DNA from: Polynucleobacter antarcticus
GTDB lineage: Bacteria > Pseudomonadota > Gammaproteobacteria > Burkholderiales > Burkholderiaceae
Length of the DNA: 64,000 nucleotides
Direction of reading: 5' to 3'
NCBI RefSeq assembly: GCF_013307245.1
Contig: NZ_CP028941.1
Location: 496,001 to 560,000, forward strand
The position numbers and the translations under genes were made by a program. The stretch's first letter is position 1, and every line of letters begins with the position of its first letter. Of the stretch, positions 30,027 to 39,620 are shown piece by piece. The notes beneath the pieces are model-generated. The model did no database searches, had not been told where the DNA came from, and was given only the letters and a program-made list of their open reading frames with translations.

Positions 30027-30455
30027 TTAGGATTTGGGATTTTCATAATCTGCCAAGCGCTTCTTTAAAGCCTTCTCCAGCGCAAAACGCTCCGTTTCAT
30101 CCCGAATGATAGCTGCTACTCCGCAAGCCTGATGTTGATCATCAAATAGCATTCCGACTGTAAAAGCAATCGATAGCGTATGGCCATCTTTATGCTTTGC
30201 AGGCACTTTCAATACGGAACTGCCATAACGCGTAGTTCCTGTTTCCATGGACTTGCTAAAACCGTGTTGATGGGCTTTCAGTTGCCGCTCAGGAGTAATT
30301 AAGGCCAAAGTCTGTCCAAGCGCCTCTTCTTCTGAGTACCCAAAAATCCGCGTGGCTGCAGTATTCCAAAGAACAATTTTTTCATGCGCGTCGGCAACAA
30401 TCATGGCATCACCAACACAATCAAGTAATTTAAATAAATCTATATTTGTTTTCAT
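30027..30455 (-). CDS. Single-domain PAS sensor protein
   Basis: This is essentially one PAS/PAC domain of about 142 residues: LLDCVGDAMIVADAHEKIV, then WNTAATRIFGYSEEEALGQ and a PAC end with GVAAIIRDETERFALEKALKKR. No output domain (kinase, cyclase or HTH) is present. A longer frame (start TTG at 30530) would begin in the terminator hairpin of frc copy 2, so the ATG at 30453-30455 (MKTNIDLFKL) is chosen. It lies between the two halves of the oxalate locus. The ligand and partner are unknown. Confidence 0.75.
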   Translation of the reverse strand: MKTNIDLFKLLDCVGDAMIVADAHEKIVLWNTAATRIFGYSEEEALGQTLALITPERQLKAHQHGFSKSMETGTTRYGSSVLKVPAKHKDGHTLSIAFTVGMLFDDQHQACGVAAIIRDETERFALEKALKKRLADYENPKS

Positions 30456-30492
30456 GTGGGGTGTCTCAAGACTTTTACTAATTACTGGGGAT

Positions 30493-30518
30493 AAAAAAAC
30501 GCTCACAAGGAGCGCTTT
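30493..30518 (-). terminator. Rho-independent terminator after frc copy 2
   Basis: The stem CGCTC (30500-30504) with GAGCG (30510-30514) has a 5-nt loop and is flanked by A/T pairing. On the minus strand it is followed by TTTTTTT (30493-30499). It lies 22 bp past the frc copy 2 stop codon and so ends the oxc-frc2 transcript before the PAS gene. Confidence 0.85.
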
Positions 30519-30539
30519 TAAAAACTGCAATGTAACCCA

Positions 30540-31790
30540 TTACACCGCTTTTGCAGCGTGCAGCTTAGTAATGTCATCTGCACTATAGCCAAGATCGGCC
30601 AACACTTCATCAGTGTGCTCACCGAGTACAGGTGATGGCTTTACTTCGATCTCTAGGTCAGAGAACTTAATAGGACTGCCGATTGTCAAATACTTACCAC
30701 GTACTTTGTGGTCAACTTCAACAATAGAGCCGCTCTTACGCAGATCAGGTGATTCAGCTAGCTCTTTCATGGAGAGCACTGGGGCACAAGGAATATCAAA
30801 CTTGCGGAGAATATCCACAGCTTCATACTTAGTCTTGTCCTTCAACCACTCTTCAATAGTTGCGAAGATATCAAAAATCTTATCTTGACGCGCTTCCGCT
30901 GTCATATACGCTGGATCTGTTGCCCACTCTGGACGACCCAAAGCCTCAGTAATAGGCTTCCAAGCATGGCCTTGAATAGTGAAGTAGATATAGGCATTTG
31001 GATCCGTTTCCCAGCCCTTACACTTTAATACCCAGCCTGGCTGACCGCCACCGCCTGCGTTACCGCCGCGTGGAACAACGTCAGAGAATGTACCGTGTGG
31101 GTACTGTGGGTACTCTTCAAGGTAACCAATTTTGTCTAAGCGCTGTTGATCACGCAACTTCACACGGCACAGGTTCAATACGGCATCTTGCATAGAGCAA
31201 GATACTTTTTGACCCTTGCCAGTTTTTTGACGCTGCATCAATGCAGTCAAAATACCAATCGCCAAGTGCATACCCGTATTACTATCTCCCAGTGCAGCAG
31301 CAGAAACAGTAGGAGGACCATCCCAGAAACCAGTAGTAGAAGCAGCGCCGCCAGCACACTGCGCAACGTTCTCATACACTTTTAAGTCTTCATATGAGTG
31401 GCCATCGCTAAAGCCTTTTACGGAAGCCATAATCATTTTTGGATTCAATTCTTGAATGCGTGCCCAGCTAAAACCCATACGGTCTAAGGCACCAGGGCCA
31501 AAGTTCTCAACCATCACATCAGAAGTCTTAATCATCTTCTCTAATACTTCTTTACCTTCAGCAGTCTTCGTATCTAAAGTCAAAGAACGCTTGTTACCGT
31601 TGAGCATTGTGAAATACAAAGCATCAACATCTGGGATGTCGCGTAACTGGCTACGGGTGACGTCACCAGAACCTGGACGCTCTACTTTAATCACATCAGC
31701 GCCATACCAAGCTAATAACTGAGTACATGCAGGACCTGCTTGTACGTGTGTGAAATCGATGATGCGAATACCGTCTAATGGTTTAGTCAT
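30540..31790 (-). CDS. frc: Formyl-CoA:oxalate CoA-transferase (copy 2)
   Basis: The 416-residue protein is a paralogue of the frc at 28.7-29.9 kb: [34 protein letters not shown] and [10 protein letters not shown]. It follows oxc by 53 bp on the same strand and is closed by a terminator. This arrangement (oxc-frc) is the standard oxalate module. Which copy is the true formyl-CoA transferase, and whether the other uses another acid, cannot be read from sequence. Confidence 0.9.
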   Translation of the reverse strand: MTKPLDGIRIIDFTHVQAGPACTQLLAWYGADVIKVERPGSGDVTRSQLRDIPDVDALYFTMLNGNKRSLTLDTKTAEGKEVLEKMIKTSDVMVENFGPGALDRMGFSWARIQELNPKMIMASVKGFSDGHSYEDLKVYENVAQCAGGAASTTGFWDGPPTVSAAALGDSNTGMHLAIGILTALMQRQKTGKGQKVSCSMQDAVLNLCRVKLRDQQRLDKIGYLEEYPQYPHGTFSDVVPRGGNAGGGGQPGWVLKCKGWETDPNAYIYFTIQGHAWKPITEALGRPEWATDPAYMTAEARQDKIFDIFATIEEWLKDKTKYEAVDILRKFDIPCAPVLSMKELAESPDLRKSGSIVEVDHKVRGKYLTIGSPIKFSDLEIEVKPSPVLGEHTDEVLADLGYSADDITKLHAAKAV

Positions 31791-31843
31791 GTTTGATTCT
31801 CCTTAAAGTATTACTTGTGTATTTATTGTGAGTTAACTGTGAG

Positions 31844-33547
31844 TTATTTATTAGCAGTCGATGGGTTTAAGTTAGTTAAACGGCCACTTTCTGTACCAGC
31901 TGTTTCATCAATTACTGCATTAATCAGAGCTGGCTTGCCTTCAGCAAGAGCCTTGGTGAGTGCCGCTTCCAATTCTGCTGGCGTAGTGACGTAATAACCA
32001 ACACCACCAAATGCTTCAATCATCTTGTCGTAACGCGCGTTCTTCACAAACACTGTTGGCGCAACATCAGCTCCGCCTGTTGGATTGACATCAGTACCCC
32101 GATACACGCCATTATTGTTAAATACCACAGTGGTGATCGGCAAGTTGTAACGGCAGATCGTCTCTAATTCCATACCGCTAAAACCAAATGCACTGTCGCC
32201 CTCAACTGCAATGGTTGGCAAACCACTCGTCACTGAAGCACCAATCGCATAGCCCATACCAATACCCATAATGCCCCATGTTCCAGAGTCAAAACGTTTA
32301 CGTGGTTTGTACATATTTACGATAGCGCGGCAATAATCGAGCGTATTCGCTCCTTCGTTCACCAAGTTCACATCTGGGTTGAGCCTAATCACCTCACGAA
32401 TGACGCGCAAAGCGCCATGGAAGTTCATGGGTGACGCTTCTTTGGCAAGCGTTTCTGCCATTTTCGCTATGTTCTTGACCTTTTTGTCGTCAATCGCTTT
32501 GATCCACTCGGCACTTGGCTTAGGAACTGCTGCGATACCCTTCAAGAGCTCACCAACACAAGAACCAATATCGCCGATTAAAGGCGCATCAATTTGCACG
32601 TTGCTATCGACTTCGTTTGCCTGAATATCAATCTGAATAAATTTCTTCGGATCTTTGCCCCAGGTCTTACCTTTACCATGGGCTAGCAACCAGTTCAAAC
32701 GCGCACCGATCAACATTACCGCATCCGCCTCAGCCAACACAAATGCACGTGCTGCAGAAGCAGATTGTGGGTGGATATCTGGCAACAGGCCTTTAGCCAT
32801 CGACATCGGCAAATAAGGGATGCCAGATTTTTCAATCAACGCACGTATATCTTCATCTGCTTGGGCATACGCAGCGCCCTTACCCAACAAGATCAATGGG
32901 CGCTTAGCACCTTTCAATACATTGAGGGCACGCTCAACCGCATCTGCTGCGGGGATTTGACGGGGTACTGGATCAATGACTTTAAAGATCGATTTTTTAG
33001 CCTCTTCAACTGGCATGGTCTGACTCAACAGCTGAGCAGGTAAATCTAAATACACACCACCTGGACGACCGGAGACTGCTGCACGAATAGCGCGCGCAAA
33101 ACCAATGCCGATATCTTCAATATGGTTAATACGATAGGCAGCTTTACAGTAAGGCTTGGCAGCATTGAGCTGATCCATTTCCTCATAGTCGCCCTGCTGT
33201 AAGTCAACGATTTCACGCTCACTCGAACCGCTAATTAGAATCATCGGGAAACAGTTCACAGTTGCATTAGCAAGCGCTGTCAGGCCATTCAAGAAACCTG
33301 GTGCTGAAACTGTCATACAAATGCCTGGCTTTTGGGTCATAAAGCCCGCAATGGCTGCTGCATTACCTGCATGTTGCTCATGTCGGAATCCAATAAAACG
33401 AATTCCTTCAGCTTGGGCCAAACGACATAAGTCGGTAATAGGAATACCAACAAGACCAAAGATAGTGTCTAAATCATTTGCTTTTAAAGCATCAATGACG
33501 AGATGGAAGCCATCAGTTACTTGGGTATTTTGATTATCTGTTGTCAT
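31844..33547 (-). CDS. oxc: Oxalyl-CoA decarboxylase
   Basis: A 567-residue thiamine-diphosphate enzyme that decarboxylates oxalyl-CoA to formyl-CoA. The cofactor-activating Glu is E57 ([13 protein letters not shown]), and the ThDP/Mg motif is [13 protein letters not shown] with the following NNNGVYRG. The AINW-like [11 protein letters not shown] and [16 protein letters not shown] segments fit Oxc rather than acetolactate synthase. It is the first gene of oxc-frc. An Fnr-type palindrome lies about 167 bp upstream. Confidence 0.94.
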   Translation of the reverse strand: MTTDNQNTQVTDGFHLVIDALKANDLDTIFGLVGIPITDLCRLAQAEGIRFIGFRHEQHAGNAAAIAGFMTQKPGICMTVSAPGFLNGLTALANATVNCFPMILISGSSEREIVDLQQGDYEEMDQLNAAKPYCKAAYRINHIEDIGIGFARAIRAAVSGRPGGVYLDLPAQLLSQTMPVEEAKKSIFKVIDPVPRQIPAADAVERALNVLKGAKRPLILLGKGAAYAQADEDIRALIEKSGIPYLPMSMAKGLLPDIHPQSASAARAFVLAEADAVMLIGARLNWLLAHGKGKTWGKDPKKFIQIDIQANEVDSNVQIDAPLIGDIGSCVGELLKGIAAVPKPSAEWIKAIDDKKVKNIAKMAETLAKEASPMNFHGALRVIREVIRLNPDVNLVNEGANTLDYCRAIVNMYKPRKRFDSGTWGIMGIGMGYAIGASVTSGLPTIAVEGDSAFGFSGMELETICRYNLPITTVVFNNNGVYRGTDVNPTGGADVAPTVFVKNARYDKMIEAFGGVGYYVTTPAELEAALTKALAEGKPALINAVIDETAGTESGRLTNLNPSTANK

Positions 33548-33678
33548 AGAATATTGAGTTAATTACGCCACCGAACAAACGGCATTTACGCTGTAATGTA
33601 GCTTTCGCTCACTGTCTCCAATTAAAGTTATTAGTAGTGCCACGGGTATCGCTCGGGGCCCTCGTTGAGGCTGTTTAA

Positions 33679-33720
33679 ATCTTAGGCTCAGGAGCCCATA
33701 TCATCATTGACTTTGGTCAA
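33679..33720 (-). promoter_or_regulatory. Candidate class II Crp/Fnr-type promoter of oxc
   Basis: TTGAC-N4-GTCAA, an Fnr-like palindrome, is at 33707-33720. On the minus strand TAAGAT (33684 to 33679) is a -10-like box whose centre is 32 bp from the palindrome centre. With a start near 33672, the site would be centred at -41.5, the class II activator position. The leader would be about 125 nt. The adjacent Crp/Fnr gene is the likely regulator. This is an inference from spacing. Confidence 0.6.
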
Positions 33721-33756
33721 TTTCCCCCTGAAAACTATCAAAAACAGGGTTTCTAT

Positions 33757-34374
33757 CTAAATAAATAGGTCTTTATGCTTGGTTTTCAGACGACTCAAAG
33801 TCTCTGGGGATAGATTGAGATAGGCGGCCAGCTCTTTCTTAGGCAAAAGCTCGAATAAATCTTGATATTTGCGCATAAAACGCTCTACTCGACCTGGGGC
33901 ATCGAGCATATGAAGGGTAATGGTGTGGGCCATGATTTCACTCATCAAGCGCATCACCTCGTATTCAAAACTCTCTTTTAGAGGCTGATGGGCGTCCAAA
34001 AATTCGGCCCATTGCTTTAAGGGCATTCTGGCGACGCGGGCTTTAGTCACCGAGGCAATACTGTAGGGCGCAGCTTTTTTAAGGCGCCAAGCAGCATAGC
34101 TTGTCTCAATATCTTTCTCGATAGCAAAGCGCAAAATCATCTCTTTTGCATCTGCGCTGGAGACAATGCGCTTTAAAATTCCATCCAGCACAAAATACTG
34201 CTCCATCTGATGATCACCCTGATGAAGCAAAATTTCTGACTTTTTGAGATCTGAAATCTCCAGGTGGCGCTCTAAATCGAGCATAGCCGCCGAACTCAAG
34301 CTTTTCAGCACTGAGTTTTGACTGAGCTGTAAACGAATCAGGTTCTTTTCAGGGTGTTTATCTAATACGGTCAT
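33757..34374 (-). CDS. Crp/Fnr family regulator without cysteines
   Basis: The 205-residue protein has a cyclic-nucleotide-binding-like beta domain (ILLHQGDHQMEQYFVLDGIL), a long dimerisation helix and a C-terminal HTH. The recognition helix reads SPETLSRLK, close to Fnr ETISRL, where E/S/R read TTGA half-sites. There are no cysteines at all, so it cannot hold an oxygen-sensing Fe-S cluster. Clear cAMP-binding residues are also absent. It is transcribed toward oxc and separated from it by 209 bp containing an Fnr-type box. The effector is unknown. Confidence 0.85.
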   Translation of the reverse strand: MTVLDKHPEKNLIRLQLSQNSVLKSLSSAAMLDLERHLEISDLKKSEILLHQGDHQMEQYFVLDGILKRIVSSADAKEMILRFAIEKDIETSYAAWRLKKAAPYSIASVTKARVARMPLKQWAEFLDAHQPLKESFEYEVMRLMSEIMAHTITLHMLDAPGRVERFMRKYQDLFELLPKKELAAYLNLSPETLSRLKTKHKDLFI

Positions 34375-34458
34375 GAATCCTTCATCCTAGACCCATTATT
34401 GTAGGCTTCTTTGTTTTTTATTCGAATAGAAACTGCACTGTGTGATAGAGTCCACTAG

Positions 34459-34645
34459 TCGTGGTGCTTTATTGCAATGCAATAAAGTTAAACGGGAAAC
34501 ACTAAACGTGTGCTGCCCCCGCAACGGTAAGTAAATACATCCTTACTTTTTAGGATGTCAGGAATCTGATTCAGCCACTGTGCGCGTCAATTGCATGGGA
34601 AGGCCAGCTTCTGAGATTTACTAGCCCGGATACCGGCCAAGACAG
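34459..34645 (+). ncRNA. Cobalamin riboswitch
   Basis: A classic B12 aptamer: a GGTGC start, AACGGGAAACACT, then GTGCTGCCCCCGCAACGGTAA, followed by AGCCACTGTGCG and the B12 box ATGGGAAGGC. The end is GATACCGGCCAAGACAG. Possible expression-platform stems follow, AGACGC (34684-34689) with GCGTCT (34711-34716), and AGCTTAC with GTGAGCT nearer the ribosome-binding site at 34794-34799. It controls btuB and the downstream transport genes. Confidence 0.96.
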
Positions 34646-34805
34646 GTGGAATTTTGCGGACGGGGATCCTTCGCGCGCCAGTAAGACGCTTTTTTGTCGA
34701 CAAGGCAGGGGCGTCTAATTGACGTTCGAACTCTCAAAAGTGAAATTCTGTTCGACCCAGCTTACGGGGAAGTGAGCTAGGTGACTCGAAGGCAGAAGGT
34801 TCATC
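34646..34805 (+). promoter_or_regulatory. Expression platform between riboswitch and btuB
   Basis: This 160-bp stretch holds no gene. It contains an AGACGC/GCGTCT stem with a T-rich loop (34684-34716), a GTTCGAAC palindrome (34724-34731), and an AGCTTAC-GGGGAA-GTGAGCT hairpin (about 34759-34778) before the AGAAGG ribosome-binding site and the ATG of btuB. Presumably these switch between translation-permitting and blocked forms when cobalamin binds. Folding was judged only by eye. Confidence 0.5.
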
Positions 34806-36926
34806 ATGAAACAGCAGTTCAGTAGTAAAACTATCGCCGCATTCTTTTGCGGTGCAGCCATCACATTTAATTCAACAGCAGCATTTGCCCAAAGCAATCA
34901 ATCGACTGTCATTGTTACCGGCTCACGCTTTGAAGAAAACTTAAATCAGGTTCCAGCCAACGTCAAAGTCATCACGCGTGATGAAATAGATAATTCTAGT
35001 TCGAACACTATTCCACAAATACTGTCTCAAATTGGTGGGCTTCTGGTGAGGGGCTTAAATTCAAGCTCATTAAATTTAGATGCCTCCCTTGATATGGGGG
35101 GATTTGGTCCATCAGGCAACAGCACAACCGTGGTGCTGGTAGATGGAATACGGGTCAATCCAATTGACTCAGGGAGTGTTGACTGGCAATCGATTCCGAT
35201 CGATTCCATCGAACGCATAGAAATCCTTCAAGGTGGTGCCAGCGTTCAGTACGGCAATGGTGCAGTTGGTGGTGTTGTCAACATCATCACCAACGGTAGC
35301 AAGAAAAATATTAATCAAGCCTCCTCTACCTATGGAACGTGGGGAACATTAATTAATAATGCCATTTTTAAAAATACAATTGAAAAAACCACCTATCAAC
35401 TTACTGCAAATACCTCCAACACAAATGGCTGGAGGCCGAATACTGCAGCGAATACTTACTCAGTAGATGCAAAAATATTGCAAGATCTCGGTGGAAATGA
35501 TCGCATCTTTATTGATGGGTATTATGGTTATACAAATTCACAGATAGCCAGTCCAGTAGTTGGCTTAGTCGGATCTGGAAACCCTTTATCAGTGAGGCCA
35601 CAAAATGCAGGCAATAATTACACGGTCAATAATTCTGGATTTCGCCAAGGGCTCACAAAAACTCTAAGTGAAGCTTATGTAGTGGAGCTTGATACTTCAT
35701 ACAACAATAAGACTGCTTTCTTTTATACACCCCAAGCGGACTATTTCACATCCTTAGATCCAAATAACCAAAACTATGGTTACGCCGGAAGCGCAATGAA
35801 CAATAAATTGCAAGGCTGGCAATTGGCTGTGTCTCCTCGAATGAAGGCAAATTTCGCTGGAATAGGCACCACGATCATTGGATATGACTTCTCCAAAGCA
35901 AATCAAGCAGGAAGCAATAGCTATAGTTCCCTCTCGCAAGGAATTATTAATGCCAACGCATATGGTCAGTACTACAACAACCTGACTAGCGATTCTCAGA
36001 GTGCTACGCAAATTAATAATTCTGTATATGTAATGCAACGGGTGCCACTTGGGACTATTGTTGAGGCAAGTGGAGGTTTTCGCCGTCAAGTTCAGCAAGC
36101 CTCCACTAGTAACACCTCAATCAGCGCAGCTAATGGCACAGTGAACAATACGCAACAATTTGCGGCAAATGCAGTAGACCTTGCTTTAAATCTCAATTAC
36201 CTGCCCGGCCAGCGAATATACGCAAAATGGAATCAGTCCTTTAGATTTCCAAATATCGATGAATACTGGGGATTTGCATACGATACAAATTTCGTAGGTA
36301 GAACTGTATTTAATGGAATTTTGCAACCTCAAACCACTCAAACCTATGAGATGGGGGGAAATTGGACGATCTCGAATTTAAGACTTACCTCTTCCATTTT
36401 TAAATCGACAACTCAAAATGAGATTAGCTATAACCCAACAACGGGGTATAACTACAACTCCATTTACCAGACAAACAGAGGTGGCATTTTGTTTGATGTG
36501 AGCTCTAACATCTCATCCTCTCTCAATATTGGGGCTGGAGGAAAATACCAAAAGTCCTACTATGCAAATGGACCTTACGCTGGAAACTCTATTCCAATAG
36601 TCCCAGACACCACACTCAATGCTAGAGCTAACTACCTCATTTCAAGTAAATGGGCTGTAGGTGGTGTGGTTAATTACGTAAGCAACCAGTATTACGATGC
36701 CGGACCCAATAGTTACAGTGCAGCTCCCGTCATGCCCTCATACGTTATAGGGGATGTGTTTACCTCTTATAAATTCCAGGCAATCGAAACTCGATTAACG
36801 GTAAAAAATATTGGCAATGCACAATACTCAAGCTATGGAGGGGTTAGCGCATTTAGCGGGACTAACTTTTATTATCCGAGCGAACCCAGATCGGTTTACC
36901 TAACCCTGAAATACAACCTTAATTAA
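34806..36926 (+). CDS. btuB: TonB-dependent cobalamin outer-membrane receptor
   Basis: The 706-residue protein has a signal peptide ending in AFAQS (~29), a TonB box-like region (STVIVTGSRFEE) and a plug domain (NQVPANVKVITRDEI to VNIITNGS), then a beta barrel of repeated Asn/Ser/Tyr-rich strands ending in the terminal YLTLKYNLN. Cobalamin uptake is inferred from the riboswitch before it and from btuF-btuC-btuD after it. Its stop shares a base with btuF (TAATG). The Asn/Thr-rich barrel composition is unlike the neighbours, as is usual for such receptors. Confidence 0.93.
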   Translation: MKQQFSSKTIAAFFCGAAITFNSTAAFAQSNQSTVIVTGSRFEENLNQVPANVKVITRDEIDNSSSNTIPQILSQIGGLLVRGLNSSSLNLDASLDMGGFGPSGNSTTVVLVDGIRVNPIDSGSVDWQSIPIDSIERIEILQGGASVQYGNGAVGGVVNIITNGSKKNINQASSTYGTWGTLINNAIFKNTIEKTTYQLTANTSNTNGWRPNTAANTYSVDAKILQDLGGNDRIFIDGYYGYTNSQIASPVVGLVGSGNPLSVRPQNAGNNYTVNNSGFRQGLTKTLSEAYVVELDTSYNNKTAFFYTPQADYFTSLDPNNQNYGYAGSAMNNKLQGWQLAVSPRMKANFAGIGTTIIGYDFSKANQAGSNSYSSLSQGIINANAYGQYYNNLTSDSQSATQINNSVYVMQRVPLGTIVEASGGFRRQVQQASTSNTSISAANGTVNNTQQFAANAVDLALNLNYLPGQRIYAKWNQSFRFPNIDEYWGFAYDTNFVGRTVFNGILQPQTTQTYEMGGNWTISNLRLTSSIFKSTTQNEISYNPTTGYNYNSIYQTNRGGILFDVSSNISSSLNIGAGGKYQKSYYANGPYAGNSIPIVPDTTLNARANYLISSKWAVGGVVNYVSNQYYDAGPNSYSAAPVMPSYVIGDVFTSYKFQAIETRLTVKNIGNAQYSSYGGVSAFSGTNFYYPSEPRSVYLTLKYNLN

Positions 36927-37834
36927 TGCTTAGAAATTTCGGAAAATCATCAACCTGCTCACGCTATTTGGCGGTTGGCTCCCTTTTATTCATACTAGGA
37001 TCTTCCTTAGCTGTTTTTGCTGTGCCAGCTTCAGTGACTGATGACCGAGGAGTTGTGGTGGTTTTTAATCAGCCACCGCAACGCATTGTGAGCCTCCTGC
37101 CCTCTCTCACTGAGTCTGTTTGTGCTTTGGGTAAATGCAGCGCATTGGTTGGAGTAGATCGATTCTCTAATTGGCCAAACTCGATTCAAGATTTACCTAG
37201 GCTTGGCGGAATGGGTGATATCAATATCGAGCGTATCGTTCAACTAAAGCCGGATGTCGTTTTACTCGAGAAAGCCTCTCCTGTGATCAAGCGTTTAAAT
37301 GGTTTGGGTGTGAAAACTTTTGCTCTTGATATTAAATCTATGAGTGATGAGCATCGCGCTCTTGAGAAGCTAGATGCCGTAATGGGAACTAGCGAAAGTG
37401 CGCGCGTATGGAATCAAATTCAAAAAGAAATAATGCGCGCTAATAAGCAGTTATCAGAAAATCATAAAAATATTCGCGTGTACTTTGAAGTCAATCCAGC
37501 TCCCTTTGCAGCCGGAAATCTATCTTTTATTGGAGAAATCCTGACTCAATTGAGCTTAATCAATATCATCCCGAAATCGCTTGGACCATTTCCTAAAATT
37601 AACCCTGAGTTTATCGTTCAAACCAAACCCGATATGATTCTCCTTGCCGAATCGACGCTATCTGATATTCAAAAGCGCCCGGGATGGGATTCAATTCCTG
37701 CTGTTGCTAAAAATCGAATTTGTGTATTTACTGGAAATCAACATGATGTCTTGGTGCGCCCTGGCCCGAGGATGGGAGAGGCAGCGCTCATTATTTCTCA
37801 ATGCATACAAGACAAGATGTCATCATCTCGGTAA
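36926..37834 (+). CDS. btuF: Cobalamin periplasmic binding protein
   Basis: The 302-residue protein has an N-terminal signal (RYLAVGSLLFILGSSLAVFAVPA) followed by a class III periplasmic-binding-protein fold: PPQRIVSLLPSLTESVCALG, a GVDRFSNWP segment and two lobes linked by a long helix. Position after btuB and before btuC makes B12 the likely ligand. It overlaps btuB by one base and btuC by one base (TAATG both times). Confidence 0.9.
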   Translation: MLRNFGKSSTCSRYLAVGSLLFILGSSLAVFAVPASVTDDRGVVVVFNQPPQRIVSLLPSLTESVCALGKCSALVGVDRFSNWPNSIQDLPRLGGMGDINIERIVQLKPDVVLLEKASPVIKRLNGLGVKTFALDIKSMSDEHRALEKLDAVMGTSESARVWNQIQKEIMRANKQLSENHKNIRVYFEVNPAPFAAGNLSFIGEILTQLSLINIIPKSLGPFPKINPEFIVQTKPDMILLAESTLSDIQKRPGWDSIPAVAKNRICVFTGNQHDVLVRPGPRMGEAALIISQCIQDKMSSSR

Positions 37835-38811
37835 TGCAAAAAAATCACTTTCTTGGCAAGTTATCAGGCCTTCTCATTTTGAGTGCAGTCTTGGTACTAC
37901 TTGGGACTCTACTCGGAAGTATGGGTACCAGCTGGAATATATCGGGACCTGATGAAACCGTTTTATTTGAAATTCGACTTCCGCGATCATTGGGTGCCTA
38001 TCTTGCTGGTGCTTTATTGGGGCTTGCTGGCGGTATCGCACAAAGCCTATTTCGCAATCCATTAGCAGACCCTTACTTATTAGGAAGTGCATCAGGTGCA
38101 TTGCTTGGTGTAGGCAGCATTCTCTGCTTTACTTACCTTGGCAACTCTTGGTTAGAGCTAATTGGGCTTAATGGCGGAGCTTTTCTTGGGGCGTTGATCG
38201 GCGTACTAGCCTCGCTTCTATTAGCCGGGGGTTACCGCAGCTCCTTGCGCCTCTTGTTATCTGGAGTAGTGATCAGCGTGATCTTGGGGGCAGCTAATTC
38301 TTTATTTACATATATACGCCCTGATCTATTTCAAAGTATTCAGTCTTTCATGCTTGGCAATACAACCCTTCTGAACTGGTCTGGGGTAGGCATCATGGCT
38401 ATTGCTCTAACGCTTTGCCTTCTCATCACCCTCATCATGAGCCCCGTACTAGACGCTCTATCTCTTGGTGAAAATACTGCTCGTACCCTAGGGTTGCCAC
38501 TTGATCAACTTCGTCTGGTCTTGATTGGTACTCTAGCACTTGCAACGGGTTTTGCGGTTGCACAAACAGGCCTAGTGGCTTTTGTCGGTCTAGCTGCTCC
38601 ACACCTAGTTAGAAAGTTTTCTGGTGGGCGACAACGAGCCCAGCTCTTATTCTCATGCCTAGGCGGCGGAATTTTATTGCTCTGCTCGGACCTGATAGCG
38701 CGCACCCTCTTTGCGCCGACCGAAATTCCCGTTGGTATTGTGACGGCCGTCTTAGGTGGCCTATATTTATTACTACTTCTTAGGCGTACTCCTTTTGGAG
38801 CTCATTCATGA
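37834..38811 (+). CDS. btuC: Cobalamin ABC transporter permease
   Basis: A FecCD-family permease with about 10 membrane helices. Blocks RLPRSLGAYLAGALLGLAGG, QSLFRNPLADPYLLGSASGA and GLAAPHLVR are characteristic; the last is the coupling helix to BtuD. A longer frame from 37801 (MHTRQDVIIS) overlaps btuF by 34 bp. The ATG at 37834, coupled to the btuF stop, gives 325 residues and is preferred. Confidence 0.92.
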   Translation: MQKNHFLGKLSGLLILSAVLVLLGTLLGSMGTSWNISGPDETVLFEIRLPRSLGAYLAGALLGLAGGIAQSLFRNPLADPYLLGSASGALLGVGSILCFTYLGNSWLELIGLNGGAFLGALIGVLASLLLAGGYRSSLRLLLSGVVISVILGAANSLFTYIRPDLFQSIQSFMLGNTTLLNWSGVGIMAIALTLCLLITLIMSPVLDALSLGENTARTLGLPLDQLRLVLIGTLALATGFAVAQTGLVAFVGLAAPHLVRKFSGGRQRAQLLFSCLGGGILLLCSDLIARTLFAPTEIPVGIVTAVLGGLYLLLLLRRTPFGAHS

Positions 38812-39569
38812 AAACCCGCCAGCTCACAGTATTTAGAGGGCCCTGTGCCATTCTCTCGGACTTAAATTTAGACATCCCACATGGCAAATGGACCAGCATT
38901 ATTGGCCCCAACGGTGCAGGAAAATCATCTCTTTTACAAGCAATGGCTGGCTTATTAAAGTGGGATGGGTTCATCACGATCAATGAACTTCATGTGTCTT
39001 CCTTTGCCCGCAAAGATCTAGCAAAAAAAATAGCTTGGCTTGACCAAGGATCCGCCTCGGCAGACGAGCTTGGCGACTCCCTGAGTGCATATGACACCGT
39101 CATGTTGGGGCGCCTCCCTCACCAAGGATGGCTGCATCTTCCCTCCGAAGTCGATCACATATCAGTCAAAAAAGCCTTGCAACAGGCTGATGCCTGGCAT
39201 TTACGCCATCGCCCATTGCAGCAACTATCTGGGGGCGAGCGCCAGCGAGTGCTATTAGCCCGCCTTTTCACTGTGGAGTCTGACATTCTCTTAATGGATG
39301 AACCACTGGCCTATTTAGATCCACCTCATCAGGCTGATTTTTTACAATGGCAAGGTAACTTACTTTCTCAAGGCAAGACTTTGGTAACTGTTTTGCATGA
39401 AATTCATTTAGCCTTAAGGGCAGATCACCTCATCATGCTTGATAAGGGCAAGCTGCATTTTCAGGGGTCTAGCCAAGATCCCAAAACCCATCAAGCTCTG
39501 ATAGCCCTATTTAATGGCCGGATTCGCCTAGAAAAGCTCGGGGATGACTGGGTAGCCTTACCTCATTGA
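38808..39569 (+). CDS. btuD: Cobalamin ABC transporter ATPase
   Basis: The 253-residue ATPase carries Walker A GPNGAGKS at 33-40, signature LSGGERQR and Walker B ILLMDEPLAYLD. It overlaps btuC by 4 bp (ATGA). It powers B12 transfer across the inner membrane together with BtuC and BtuF. It is the last gene of the riboswitch-controlled operon. Confidence 0.92.
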   Translation: MKTRQLTVFRGPCAILSDLNLDIPHGKWTSIIGPNGAGKSSLLQAMAGLLKWDGFITINELHVSSFARKDLAKKIAWLDQGSASADELGDSLSAYDTVMLGRLPHQGWLHLPSEVDHISVKKALQQADAWHLRHRPLQQLSGGERQRVLLARLFTVESDILLMDEPLAYLDPPHQADFLQWQGNLLSQGKTLVTVLHEIHLALRADHLIMLDKGKLHFQGSSQDPKTHQALIALFNGRIRLEKLGDDWVALPH

Positions 39570-39620
39570 GCCCAATATCAGGAGTTTCACAAAGCATTTT
39601 GCTGAGGCTACAATGCCTAT

